Of a stretch of DNA of 64,000 bases, positions 45,389 through 53,304 are shown piece by piece. Every line of letters begins with the position of its first letter. Position 1 is the first letter of the stretch. A model generated the notes under the pieces. That model had not been told where the DNA came from, did not search any database, and saw only the letters and a program-made list of their open reading frames with translations. The position numbers and the translations under genes were made by a program. This DNA is from an uncultured Eubacteriales bacterium (GTDB lineage: Bacteria; Bacillota; Clostridia; Oscillospirales; Acutalibacteraceae), in the NCBI GenBank assembly GCA_934457415.1, contig CAKSHM010000003.1, forward strand, positions 1-64,000, read 5' to 3'.

Positions 45389-45400
45389 ATAGAGTATAAT
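45372..45400 (+). promoter_or_regulatory. Promoter of the CorC leader
   Basis: TTGACT at 45372-45377 and TATAAT at 45395-45400 have a 17-base spacer. The promoter overlaps the stop codon of the transporter gene. Transcription should begin near 45407, giving a leader of about 180 nt. Confidence 0.88.
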
Positions 45401-45442
45401 ATTTTTATCTGTTAATAACCGAAACGGAGGAATCAGTCTATA

Positions 45443-45529
45443 ATGGACGGCGACAGTAGCGATACTACGGACGCGGATAATTATTATTTTTTAAATTTAT
45501 TAAGCATTTCTGTTCAGTTTTTAGACTGA
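45443..45529 (+). CDS. Asp-rich leader peptide upstream of the CorC/HlyC gene
   Basis: A 28-codon ORF beginning MDGDSSDTTDADNYYF, with five Asp in the first 12 residues. GGAGG lies at 45426-45430, 12 bases before the ATG, which is rather long. The final codons and the stop codon TGA (45527-45529) lie inside the terminator hairpin at 45503-45545, so a ribosome finishing this ORF would cover the 5' arm. This geometry is that of a translational attenuator. A role in sensing Mg2+ is a hypothesis. Confidence 0.6.
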   Translation: MDGDSSDTTDADNYYFLNLLSISVQFLD

Positions 45530-45545
45530 ACGGATGTGCTTTTTT
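45503..45545 (+). terminator. Attenuator terminator in the CorC leader
   Basis: GTTCAGT/ACTGAAC is the core stem, extended by AGCATTTCT with GGATGTGCT (few mismatches), followed by TTTTT. It lies between the leader's own promoter and the gene start at 45590. Confidence 0.88.
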
Positions 45546-45589
45546 GCGCTTTAAAGGAAATTATTTTTAAAAAAGGAGTTATATTTTTA

Positions 45590-46858
45590 ATGTCAAAGGA
45601 CAATCTATCCTCTATACTTATACTTGTGATTTTAACCGTCATGTCGGCGTATTTTTCGGCGACTGAAACGGCGTTTTCATCACTCAACAGAACAAAGCTC
45701 AAAACATTGGCCGAAAAAGGAAACAAGCGCGCCGAAATGACAAACAAGCTTGCCGATAACTATGACCGTCTGCTTTCAACTATTCTCATAGGAAACAATA
45801 TTGTAAACATCGCGGCGGCTTCCATTGCGACGGTTATGTTCGTTAAGGCTTACGGAGATGTCGGTGCTACGCTTTCAACGGTATTTACAACCGTTATCAT
45901 TCTTATTTTCGGCGAGATAACCCCGAAGAGTGTTTCAAAGGACTGCCCCGAAAAATTTGCAATGTTTTCGGCTCCTCTTATCAAATTTTTCATTTATCTG
46001 CTTTTGCCGCTTAATTTTATATTTTCGCTTTGGAAAAAGCTCATTTCAAAAATTTTCAAGCTTGAAACCGATACTAAAATGTCGCATGACGAGCTGCTTA
46101 TGCTTGTTGATGAAGTCCAGCAGGACGGCAGTGTTGACGAGGATGAGGGCGAGCTGCTTAAAAACGCAATTGAGTTTAACGACATTGAAGCGGAGGATAT
46201 TTTAACCCACCGAGTTGACCTTGAGGCGGTATCAATCGACAGCACCAAGGAAGAAATAGCAAAGGTTTTTGCGGAAACTAAATTTTCGAGAATTTTAGTT
46301 TACGAAGAGGATATTGACCATATCGTAGGCGTTATCCACCTAAAGGATTTCTACACCGAATCCGGAATTACCAAAGAGCCGATAAAAAACATTATCACAC
46401 CCGCTATCTTCGTTATGAAAAACGAAAAGGTCAGCGACATCCTGCGAGAGCTTCAGAAAGAAAAATCCCATATTGCGGTTGTAGTCGACGAATACGGCGG
46501 TACATACGGAATAGTGACCATGGAAGACATAATCGAAGAGCTTGTAGGTGAAATCTGGGACGAGCATGACGAGGTTGATGTCATGATAAAGAAAACCGGT
46601 CCTGACACTTATGAGGCTGACGGATATATGGAAATGAACGATTTCTGCGATTATTTTGACATTAAAATCGAAACCGAATCTGTATCTCTCGGCGGCTGGA
46701 CCATGGAGCAATTCGGACAGATTCCCGAGGAGGGCGAAAGCTTTGATTATGAAAATATCAATATTAAGGTTTTAAAGCTTGAAAACCACCGAGTTGCACT
46801 GCTTCAGATAACTGTTTCCGAAAAAAAGCAGGACGATAAAGAAAAGGAAAAAGACTAA
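45590..46858 (+). CDS. CorC/HlyC (CNNM-type) family protein: DUF21, CBS pair, CorC_HlyC domain
   Basis: 422 residues from the ATG at 45590 with GGAG upstream; the longer frame passes through the leader terminator. The DUF21 membrane domain (about 1-180) has SAYFSATETAFSSLNRTKL and ILIGNNIVNIAAAS. The CBS pair follows (VDLEAVSID..., FVMKNEKVSDIL...). The C-terminal CorC_HlyC domain ends in a charged KKQDDKEKEKD tail. The family, often annotated hemolysin, includes Mg2+ efflux proteins such as MpfA/CNNM. Its leader peptide and attenuator suggest regulation by translation status. Confidence 0.92.
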   Translation: MSKDNLSSILILVILTVMSAYFSATETAFSSLNRTKLKTLAEKGNKRAEMTNKLADNYDRLLSTILIGNNIVNIAAASIATVMFVKAYGDVGATLSTVFTTVIILIFGEITPKSVSKDCPEKFAMFSAPLIKFFIYLLLPLNFIFSLWKKLISKIFKLETDTKMSHDELLMLVDEVQQDGSVDEDEGELLKNAIEFNDIEAEDILTHRVDLEAVSIDSTKEEIAKVFAETKFSRILVYEEDIDHIVGVIHLKDFYTESGITKEPIKNIITPAIFVMKNEKVSDILRELQKEKSHIAVVVDEYGGTYGIVTMEDIIEELVGEIWDEHDEVDVMIKKTGPDTYEADGYMEMNDFCDYFDIKIETESVSLGGWTMEQFGQIPEEGESFDYENINIKVLKLENHRVALLQITVSEKKQDDKEKEKD

Positions 46859-46864
46859 AAATTA

Positions 46865-46896
46865 CCCGTGATTTCATTAGAAATCACGGGATTTTT
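46865..46896. terminator. Terminator between the CorC gene and the OadG-like gene
   Basis: CCCGTGATTTC pairs with AAATCACGGG over a short loop and is followed by ATTTTTTG. It serves the plus-strand gene and may serve the convergent small gene. Confidence 0.85.
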
Positions 46897-46900
46897 TGTT

Positions 46901-47035
46901 TTATTTTTTTGCTTTAAAAACCGAGGCTAAAATAAGCATTACCGCAATGATAACAACGGTTACGATAAATATTCCTGCCATTCCTTTGCCCATAATCGGA
47001 AGTGTTTTTAAAAAAGCATTATAATCAAGATTCAT
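46901..47035 (-). CDS. OadG-related small membrane subunit (44 residues)
   Basis: A short ORF starting MNLDYNAFLKTLPIMGKGMA, then a single hydrophobic helix GIFIVTVVIIAVMLILASVF and a KAKK tail. AAGGAG lies 7 bases before the ATG. The pattern matches the small OadG/gamma-like subunits that follow the beta subunit of Na+-pumping decarboxylases. It is downstream of the beta-subunit gene on the same strand, but a 257-bp inverted-repeat element separates them. Confidence 0.75.
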   Translation of the reverse strand: MNLDYNAFLKTLPIMGKGMAGIFIVTVVIIAVMLILASVFKAKK

Positions 47036-47051
47036 AATTTTCTCCTTAACT

Positions 47052-47308
47052 TAGGCAAGCGATAATAAATCCGAATCCGTTTTTAGGCTGCAGATTTTTC
47101 GCATAGCCATGTTGAAATACTCGTTAATCCGACAGAATTAACTGTGTTTTTTCGCTCTGCATAAAAATCAACGACCTAAAATGAGCTGATTTTCGAGCGG
47201 AGTTTTATGCGGTGGATGCAGTGAGGCTGACGCCTCACAAAGACGACAAGTTAAAATACGCCGAAAAGACACCGTTTTAGGCGGATTCGGATTATTATCG
47301 CTTGCCTA
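47052..47308. mobile_element. MITE-like element with terminal inverted repeats and TA flanks
   Basis: The left end at 47052-47079 and the right end at 47282-47308 are inverted copies of about 27 bp (TAGGCAAGCGATAAT... with one base indel). A TA dinucleotide lies directly outside GGCAAGCG at each end, as in insertions by IS630/Tc1-mariner-type transposases. There is no ORF. The interior can fold into several hairpins, for example GTGAGGC/GCCTCAC at 47221-47238 and GCATAAAA/TTTTATGC. It sits between the beta and small subunits of the decarboxylase. Confidence 0.75.
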
Positions 47309-47337
47309 GTGTGTCAGGTTCGAGTCCTGTCACACTA
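47307..47337 (+). repeat. tRNA acceptor/T-arm-like hairpin, copy C (most complete)
   Basis: TAGTGTG-TCAGG-TTCGAGT-CCTGT-CACACTA. This is a 7-bp outer stem, a 5-position inner stem with one T.T mismatch, and a 7-base TTCGAGT loop, exactly the dimensions of a tRNA acceptor/T-arm minihelix but without NCCA. It overlaps the stop codon of the decarboxylase beta gene. Confidence 0.75.
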
Positions 47338-48457
47338 AAAGATTTAATATCAAACCGCCCGCGATAACAGATGCGATCTGACCCGAAACATTAACTCCGA
47401 CAGAGTGCATAAGCAGGAAGTTCTGAGGATCTTCCTTAAGTCCCATTTTATGCACAACTCTTGCACTCATCGGGAAAGCCGAAATTCCGGCAGCGCCAAT
47501 CATCGGGTTTATTTTTTTGCCCTGAGGCAGGAAGATATTCAATATTTTTGCAAACACAACACCGCCCGCCGTATCGAAAACAAAGGCGAAAAGACCGAGG
47601 AGTATTATCAGCAGGGTCTCCTTTGTGAGAAAATATTTTGCCTGCATTTTTGTCGCTATGGTAATTCCTAAGAAAAGTGTGATTAGGTTTGCAAGCACCT
47701 TTTGAGCGGTATCCGAAAGCGAATCGAGAACACCGCATTCTCTTATCAGGTTTCCGAACATTAAAAATCCTATTAAAGCAACGCTTCTCGGCGAAATTAT
47801 ACCGGTAATCATAGTTATAATTATGGGGAACAGAATTTTTGCTGTTTTTGAAATCGAACGCTCCTTATAAGGCATTCTTATAAGGCGTTCTTTTTTTGTT
47901 GTCAAAAGCTTAATAACAGGCGGCTGAACGAGCGGAACAAGCGCCATATAAGAATAAGCGGCAACCATTATCGCGCCTATATATTTTGAATTTAAATATT
48001 GGGCTACAAAAATCGAAGTCGGTCCGTCCGCCGCACCGATAATACCGATAGACGCCGCGTCCTTCAAATCAAAGCCCAGCAGTGCGGCGAGAGAAAAGGT
48101 CATAAAAATTCCGAACTGCGCCGCCGCACCGAAAATCATAAGCTTTGGATTTGAAAGAAGCGGTCCGAAATCGATCATTGCACCTATTCCGACGAAAAGC
48201 AGAAGAGGGAAAAGCTCATTTGCTATGCCGGCGTTAAACAGCACATCTATAACGCCGACCTCTTTGACCTTATCATAAATCTGCGTTACCGCTCCGGAAA
48301 GCGGAAGATTTACTAAAATCGCGCCGAAGCCCATGGGCAGCAGCAAAGAGGGCTCCATATCCTTTTTTATCGCAAGATAAATAAGAATTCCGCCGATTAT
48401 CCACATGACTGCCTGCTGCCAAGTGATATTGAGTACATTTGAAAACAGTTCTGACAT
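47330..48457 (-). CDS. Na+-translocating decarboxylase beta subunit (OadB/GcdB family)
   Basis: 375 residues, many membrane helices. GIIGAADGPTSIFVAQYL near 137-154 and MIGAAGISAFPMSARVVHKMG near 321 are conserved ion-pathway motifs. The beta subunit couples decarboxylation of a biotin-bound carboxyl group to Na+ export. No alpha or biotin-carrier subunit is in the window, so the complex partner is encoded elsewhere. The last three codons and stop lie in repeat C. A yybP-ykoY-type riboswitch precedes it. Confidence 0.92.
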   Translation of the reverse strand: MSELFSNVLNITWQQAVMWIIGGILIYLAIKKDMEPSLLLPMGFGAILVNLPLSGAVTQIYDKVKEVGVIDVLFNAGIANELFPLLLFVGIGAMIDFGPLLSNPKLMIFGAAAQFGIFMTFSLAALLGFDLKDAASIGIIGAADGPTSIFVAQYLNSKYIGAIMVAAYSYMALVPLVQPPVIKLLTTKKERLIRMPYKERSISKTAKILFPIIITMITGIISPRSVALIGFLMFGNLIRECGVLDSLSDTAQKVLANLITLFLGITIATKMQAKYFLTKETLLIILLGLFAFVFDTAGGVVFAKILNIFLPQGKKINPMIGAAGISAFPMSARVVHKMGLKEDPQNFLLMHSVGVNVSGQIASVIAGGLILNLLV

Positions 48458-48474
48458 AAAATTCCTCCTTAAAA

Positions 48475-48605
48475 ATAAAAAAGACCTTTACCGCAGGCTT
48501 AGAAAGCCTCGGTAAAAGTCTCAACATTTAAGTCTTAAGCGGGCAAAAGCCGTACTGACGCCGAAGACACGAAAGCAAAAGCTTTCGCCGGTTACTCCCT
48601 TTTAC
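48475..48605 (-). ncRNA. yybP-ykoY (Mn2+) riboswitch with terminator
   Basis: On the minus strand P1 is GTAAAAG/CTTTTAC (48605-48599 with 48518-48512). GGGAGTAACCGG follows the 5' arm. GCGTCAGTACGG is the conserved L3-type sequence, and TTGAGAC precedes the 3' arm. The expression platform is a terminator, GACTTTTACCG/CGGTAAAGGTC, followed by TTTTTT (48520-48475), overlapping the P1 3' arm. Metal binding should prevent the terminator and switch the gene on. The downstream gene is the decarboxylase beta subunit, an uncommon target. Confidence 0.85.
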
Positions 48606-48630
48606 AGGAAACTCATATTCATATATAAAC

Positions 48631-48658
48631 ATTATATCATTTTTTTTAAAGATTTCAA
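48631..48658 (-). promoter_or_regulatory. Promoter of the riboswitch and decarboxylase
   Basis: On the minus strand TTGAAA (48658-48653) and TATAAT (48636-48631) have a 16-base spacer, about 25 bp before the aptamer. Confidence 0.75.
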
Positions 48659-48682
48659 CAAGAATTTTTAAAATTGCTTTGG

Positions 48683-48711
48683 TTGACATTATACGTATAA
48701 TAATGTATACT
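48683..48711 (+). promoter_or_regulatory. Promoter with a 14-bp palindrome in its spacer
   Basis: TTGACA (48683-48688) and TATACT (48706-48711) have a 17-base spacer. The palindrome ATTATACGTATAAT (48688-48701) starts at the last base of the -35 box and fills most of the spacer, a likely repressor site. Confidence 0.8.
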
Positions 48712-48733
48712 CTTTAAACGAAAGGGGCTTATT

Positions 48734-50347
48734 ATGGAAAATTCAAAAGAAAAAAGAGTTTTAAATGGTTTTATAACAGGATTTGGATTGTTCTTACTTT
48801 TTTTCCTGTTAATGTACATGCTCAGAAACAGAATGCATTTTAATTCGGACGAATATGATAATATATTAGGCGGAACGATTATAGGCAACGGCGGCGAAGT
48901 TTATAAGAATTTTGTTTCCCAGCATACACCGCTCATGTATTATTTATGCGCGTTAGTATATCTTTTAGGTGTCAGAACGGTTATAATGTATCGATTGTTT
49001 ATGTTTGCCGGTCTAAGTCTGCTTTGGGTAATAATGTTTTTCAGATACAGAAAACATTTCGGCAGTATCCCGATGTTTATATATCCTTTATCATATATAG
49101 CACTGATGTTTACTACTGATAAACTTTCACACTGTATACTTTCCGAACAAGTACAATCTCAGGCTTTAGTAATATTACTTTTAGAATTTTTAACCTATAC
49201 AAGAATTAAAAATTTTAAAATATCAAACTATTTTTGGATATCATTTTCAGTTCTGTTTTCTTTCGGAACGGCTTTTGTTTCAATATATCCTATTTTTATT
49301 ATAGCCTTAGGCGTACTATCAATTGAAATAGCAAACCTTATAAAAACCGGTAAATCTGATAAAAGCATAATTTCAAAAGAAACTAAACAGTTTTTTGTAA
49401 AGGGAATAGTTTTAGTTATATCTTGCCTTGTTCCTTTTATAATTTTAATAATCGTTTATGCTGTAAAAGGAAATATCAAAAACGCTGTTTACGGAATATA
49501 TACTGTAAACCGTATTTATTATCCAAAATACGGCGGTGCCGAATCAAGTATTTTAAAATCTTTTCTCGGTCCTATAAACATTTTTAAAGCAACTATGAAA
49601 AACACCGGTATGTTCACAGTAAACCTTGCTTTAATAAGCGCAATGCTTTATTCTATTGTTGTTATGCGAAAGAAAGGCATTTTCAGAGGAATAGTTTGCT
49701 TAGGATTTATTTATATGACTGCGATGAGGTCGATGAGTGATTTTCACGGACTGCCTTTTTTATCGGCAGGAATGTGCTTTTTCGGTTTAACCGTAGGAGA
49801 AGGAATAAGTATCCTTAAAAGCAACAAAGACTTTATGAAAATGTCAAGACTCAAACAAAGCATCACAGTTTTTTCTATTGTTTTTATTCTTTTATCACCG
49901 TTTGAGCTGACCTTTCTTTGGGAAATCCGTGCAGGCAGTTTAAAATTCAACAAGTCAGAATATGTTCCTCAAATAAATAAAGGCTCTGCTGAAGACGTTG
50001 TAACAACACTTATAGCCGAGGATGAAAAATTTTATGACGCAACAATAACATTACTTTATGTGCCTACAAACAGATTGCCTATAAATGCTCCCGGACTTGT
50101 TTGCCCTTGGATTTATGAAGCATATCATGATAGAATCTTTGAGACATTAGAAAACGAAAAGCCGAAACTGATTTATCTCCCGGATTCTTTCGAGGTTTGG
50201 GGACACAATTCAAAGGACTTCGCTGCGGACGCTTATGAATATATCAGAGAAAATTATACAAGCTTTGAAAGCGAATGCGGAATAAACGGCATGTATATTA
50301 TCAACAGCTACTATGAAAACGCAAAAGAAATATGGTCTAAGCATTAA
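48734..50347 (+). CDS. Polytopic membrane protein, GT-C-like glycosyltransferase
   Basis: 537 residues with about ten membrane helices in the first 420 residues and a soluble C-terminal domain of about 110 residues. The first loop reads NSDEYDN...YKNFVSQHTPLMYYL, the pattern of the first extracellular loop of GT-C enzymes, where acidic residues bind the lipid-linked donor. I cannot assign a named family. AAAGGGG precedes the ATG. It is monocistronic, with its own promoter and terminator. Codon use is more AT-rich than its neighbours. Confidence 0.65.
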   Translation: MENSKEKRVLNGFITGFGLFLLFFLLMYMLRNRMHFNSDEYDNILGGTIIGNGGEVYKNFVSQHTPLMYYLCALVYLLGVRTVIMYRLFMFAGLSLLWVIMFFRYRKHFGSIPMFIYPLSYIALMFTTDKLSHCILSEQVQSQALVILLLEFLTYTRIKNFKISNYFWISFSVLFSFGTAFVSIYPIFIIALGVLSIEIANLIKTGKSDKSIISKETKQFFVKGIVLVISCLVPFIILIIVYAVKGNIKNAVYGIYTVNRIYYPKYGGAESSILKSFLGPINIFKATMKNTGMFTVNLALISAMLYSIVVMRKKGIFRGIVCLGFIYMTAMRSMSDFHGLPFLSAGMCFFGLTVGEGISILKSNKDFMKMSRLKQSITVFSIVFILLSPFELTFLWEIRAGSLKFNKSEYVPQINKGSAEDVVTTLIAEDEKFYDATITLLYVPTNRLPINAPGLVCPWIYEAYHDRIFETLENEKPKLIYLPDSFEVWGHNSKDFAADAYEYIRENYTSFESECGINGMYIINSYYENAKEIWSKH

Positions 50348-50353
50348 ACTTTT

Positions 50354-50384
50354 AAACGGATGATTAAAAATCATCCGTTTTTTA
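50354..50384 (+). terminator. Terminator of the GT-C-like gene
   Basis: AAACGGATGA pairs with TCATCCGTTT over a 7-base loop, followed by TTTTATTTATT. Confidence 0.85.
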
Positions 50385-50528
50385 TTTATTTAACCTTTTC
50401 AATTTTTCTGCTCATCTAATATTATATCAAACTTCTTATGAACGTCATCAAATATAAGCATTTTTTAGATTTACCCATATTTTTTTCTTTAGCTAAAGGT
50501 ATAAATATAATTTAAAGTGTTGAGTGTA

Positions 50529-50557
50529 TTGACAAGCTTTATATGTTTTGATAAACT
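50529..50557 (+). promoter_or_regulatory. Promoter of the zinc-ribbon membrane protein
   Basis: TTGACA (50529-50534) and TAAACT (50552-50557) have a 17-base spacer, about 40 bp before the start. The rest of the 50385-50595 gap holds nothing else I can support. Confidence 0.75.
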
Positions 50558-50595
50558 GTAAATATAAAAAACATATTTTTGGGGGTAATCAAACA

Positions 50596-51411
50596 ATGAA
50601 ATGCAACAAATGCGGATTTGAGCGCGAGGAAGATTTTGTCTTTTGTCCGAACTGCGGATGCAAAGCCGGCGAGAATACCGACACTTCAGCCGAAATTACT
50701 GCCGACACACCAGCCGTCGAAAGCTTTACGGAAAAGGTACATAAAATGCTTAACAGCAGTATGTTTTTATGCATCTGCATTTTAGAAAGCGTTTATACAG
50801 CCTTTTCATTTGCGTCAAAGAATATTCCGCTTATTAACATTCTTATGACGATTTTCCTTTGGCTTGTTTTTTCTTCCGCTAAAAAAGGTTTTGCGGACTA
50901 CGGCAAAATGCGCTGTATAAGCGGAACTGTTTTTGCCGGTTATGTTATAAACTGGGTAATCAGCGGGCTTCTCATTCTTTTGGGCCTTATTTCTTCCATT
51001 GCGGTTTCTTACCTTACGACTGCGCCGGAGCTTACGAGCAACATAGAGGACTTTATGAACAGACAGTTCGGAAATTACGGAAGGCTTGTTTCTTCGCTGC
51101 TTTCATTATCAGCAGTATTGATTGCGGCAGTTTTCCTGATTGCCGCAGCAATAATTATTATTTTCAACTGCATCGGAATCCGTTCGATTCACAAGTTCAT
51201 TCAGTCGCTGTATAAGAGTCTTGAAGCAGGCGCTCCTGCATTGGTTAAATGCAAAGCTGCGTCCGGCTGGCTAATGACCTTCGGTATATTCGCAGGTATT
51301 TCAGCGTTTTATTCGATTTCAAGTTTCACTTCGTTTATTGCAAGCGGAAGTCTTTCGGCAATGCTTATTATATCAAGCATTCTTATAAAGAAAAGCTTTG
51401 CTGAAAACTGA
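50596..51411 (+). CDS. Zinc-ribbon membrane protein of unknown function
   Basis: 271 residues from the ATG at 50596 with a GGGGG site. The N-terminus CNKCGFEREEDFVFCPNCG is a CxxC...CxxC ribbon. After a short polar linker come about five membrane helices. The zinc-ribbon plus membrane layout is common in Clostridia and often acts in envelope stress or transport accessory roles, but no specific family is recognised. Confidence 0.75.
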   Translation: MKCNKCGFEREEDFVFCPNCGCKAGENTDTSAEITADTPAVESFTEKVHKMLNSSMFLCICILESVYTAFSFASKNIPLINILMTIFLWLVFSSAKKGFADYGKMRCISGTVFAGYVINWVISGLLILLGLISSIAVSYLTTAPELTSNIEDFMNRQFGNYGRLVSSLLSLSAVLIAAVFLIAAAIIIIFNCIGIRSIHKFIQSLYKSLEAGAPALVKCKAASGWLMTFGIFAGISAFYSISSFTSFIASGSLSAMLIISSILIKKSFAEN

Positions 51412-51425
51412 ATATATGCTTATAG

Positions 51426-51456
51426 AAAAAATCCCGCCTCAAAAGCGGGATTTTTT
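51426..51456. terminator. Bidirectional terminator
   Basis: AAAAAATCCCGC pairs with GCGGGATTTTTT with further T's. It lies between convergent genes, touching the stop of the phosphatidyltransferase gene. Confidence 0.9.
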
Positions 51457-52017
51457 TTACATCAAAAGCAGCGACTTAACCGAAGCATTATAGCTTTCGC
51501 TTTTAAAATGAATTATAAGCTCCTCTAAAGAAGCGGCAATTCCTAAGCAAACAGCAAAAAAAGCATAAAATGTTTTAAAAGAAGTAATCAGCATAAAGGG
51601 AATAATAAAAACCGCCGCTCCCGTAAACTTATTAAGATAGGTATGCATTGAAGAAAACCTATGATATTTAAAAGCTGCCACCAAATAAGATACGAGTCTT
51701 ACCGCAAGAACAGCCGCCACGAAATACCAAATGACTTTAGGCATTTCTTTTATAAGAAAAGGGAGAATTTTAATCATAATCACAGTATAAAACACCAGAT
51801 CGGCAACCGAATCAAGCTTTGCGCCGAATTCGCCCTGTGTTCCCGTTTTTCTTGCGACAAAGCCGTCAGCCGCATCGGTAAGTCCTGTAAAAGCATAAAT
51901 TACAAAAAACAAAACCGAAAGCGGTTTTACAAAAATCAAAACAAGCGTACCGAGAATTCTTAAAACTGTTATTAAGTTTGCAATATTTAAAACTTCCGTT
52001 TTCCCTTTTATGTCCAT
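51457..52017 (-). CDS. CDP-alcohol phosphatidyltransferase (PgsA-like)
   Basis: 186 residues with about five membrane helices. The family motif D-x2-DG-x2-AR-x8-G-x3-D-x3-D is seen in TDAADGFVARKTGTQ and the following GAKLDSVAD (about 47-75). It transfers a phosphatidyl group to an alcohol, commonly glycerol-3-phosphate. The specific alcohol is not evident. It overlaps the end of the purine nucleoside phosphorylase gene by 10 bp. Confidence 0.9.
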   Translation of the reverse strand: MDIKGKTEVLNIANLITVLRILGTLVLIFVKPLSVLFFVIYAFTGLTDAADGFVARKTGTQGEFGAKLDSVADLVFYTVIMIKILPFLIKEMPKVIWYFVAAVLAVRLVSYLVAAFKYHRFSSMHTYLNKFTGAAVFIIPFMLITSFKTFYAFFAVCLGIAASLEELIIHFKSESYNASVKSLLLM

Positions 52018-52847
52018 CTTTCACCTCTCAGCTTACTGCAAATTCCTTTTATAAGAGCCTTGAAATCTTTTTCCGCGGTCTTGGAGGTTTTTATGACCTC
52101 TTCGTGGTTTAAAGGCTTATCCGTTATCCCTGCCGCCATATTCGTAAGACAGGAAATGCCTAAAACCCTTATTCCGCAATGATTTGCGACAATCGTTTCA
52201 GGAACGGTTGACATTCCGCATGCATCCGCTCCTAAAATTTTAAGCGCGCGGATTTCGGCAGGCGTTTCATAGCAGGGCCCCGAGGTATAGCAATAAACGC
52301 CTTCTTCAAGGTTTATACCAAGTTCCAGTGCCGTCTCCTTTGCAAGAAAGCGCAAATCCTTATCGTAGGCATTGCTCATCGACGGAAATCTCGGGCCGAA
52401 GCGCTCGTCATTAGGTCCTGTAAGCGGATTTTTGCAATACAGCGAAATATGATCAGCTATAAGCATAAGCTCGCCCGCTTTAAAAGAACTGTTTATCGCG
52501 CCTGCGGCATTTGTAAGAATAATATTTTTTAATCCGAGCAGAGAAAACACTCTTATATAAAGAGTAACATCCTCGGTTGTGTATCCCTCATAAAGATGAA
52601 ATCTTCCCTGCATGGCAATGATCGGCTTGCCGTTTACCCTGCCGAAAACAAGCTTTCCTGCATGTCCCTTAACGGTGGAAACCGGAAAATCGGGAATATC
52701 CTTATAAAATATTTCTTTTTCCTTTTCGATTTCTTCTCCGAAATTACCGAGTCCGCTCCCTAAAACAACAAGGGTATCGGGAAAAACTAAAACTTCCGAT
52801 TTTAAAAACTCAGCAATTTTTTCCGCTTTTAAAAAAACATTGTTCAT
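52008..52847 (-). CDS. Purine nucleoside phosphorylase
   Basis: 279 residues from the ATG at 52847 (AAAGG 8 bases upstream). VVLGSGLGNFGEEI, then GRFHLYEGY and ILTNAAGAIN are trimeric PNP motifs, and SCLTNMAAGI is near the C-terminus. It releases purine base and ribose-1-phosphate from guanosine and inosine. It forms an overlapping pair with the phosphatidyltransferase. Confidence 0.94.
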   Translation of the reverse strand: MNNVFLKAEKIAEFLKSEVLVFPDTLVVLGSGLGNFGEEIEKEKEIFYKDIPDFPVSTVKGHAGKLVFGRVNGKPIIAMQGRFHLYEGYTTEDVTLYIRVFSLLGLKNIILTNAAGAINSSFKAGELMLIADHISLYCKNPLTGPNDERFGPRFPSMSNAYDKDLRFLAKETALELGINLEEGVYCYTSGPCYETPAEIRALKILGADACGMSTVPETIVANHCGIRVLGISCLTNMAAGITDKPLNHEEVIKTSKTAEKDFKALIKGICSKLRGERWT

Positions 52848-52928
52848 TTGCTTCACCTTTTTAAAGTATATAATATTTTTTTAATAAAAGCAAGGGATAA
52901 AACCTTTATGTAAAGAAATTTCAATTAA

Positions 52929-52956
52929 AAAAACCAAGTCAAAAAACTTGGTTTTT
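52929..52956. terminator. Hairpin at the left edge of the mobile island
   Basis: AAAAACCAAG pairs with CTTGGTTTTT over an 8-base loop. On the minus strand it can terminate the toxin-immunity remnant. The rest of 52857-53054 holds no gene. Confidence 0.75.
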
Positions 52957-53054
52957 CTGTCAAGAGACTACAAAAAAGATGTTAAAACTTTTTGTGTAAG
53001 GATTTGAACGCCTACTAATATTATAATATGTGATTGTATTGTCTACACAAAATT

Positions 53055-53303
53055 TTAATCACCGAATTCAGCTTTTATTTGTTCGTTAACTCTCACATCA
53101 ATTTTAGGAATAGGTTTCAAATCTTCCTCTTTAACGGCGATATCGCCAATTGGAGCATGCTCACCGAATAAGTCGAAAAAAACATCCCAAGTTCCGTCAA
53201 TTGATTCTTCTAACCAAATAACGCCCTGCATACCCTTGTGTACTCCATGTTTTGCATATTTTTCTTTTTCAACAATAACTTCGACACAATCAAGATATTT
53301 CAT
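53055..53303 (-). CDS. Small DUF4926-like protein, probable immunity protein
   Basis: 82 residues from the ATG at 53303. DCVEVIVEKEKYAKHGVHKGMQGVIW, then WDVFFDLFG and an ending of the form EEDLKPIPK, resemble the compact beta-barrel DUF4926 proteins. GGAGGA sits inside the last codons of the toxin remnant and the start is one base after its stop, the tight coupling expected of toxin-immunity pairs. Neutralisation of the ancestral toxin is inference. Confidence 0.55.
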   Translation of the reverse strand: MKYLDCVEVIVEKEKYAKHGVHKGMQGVIWLEESIDGTWDVFFDLFGEHAPIGDIAVKEEDLKPIPKIDVRVNEQIKAEFGD

Positions 53304-53304
53304 A

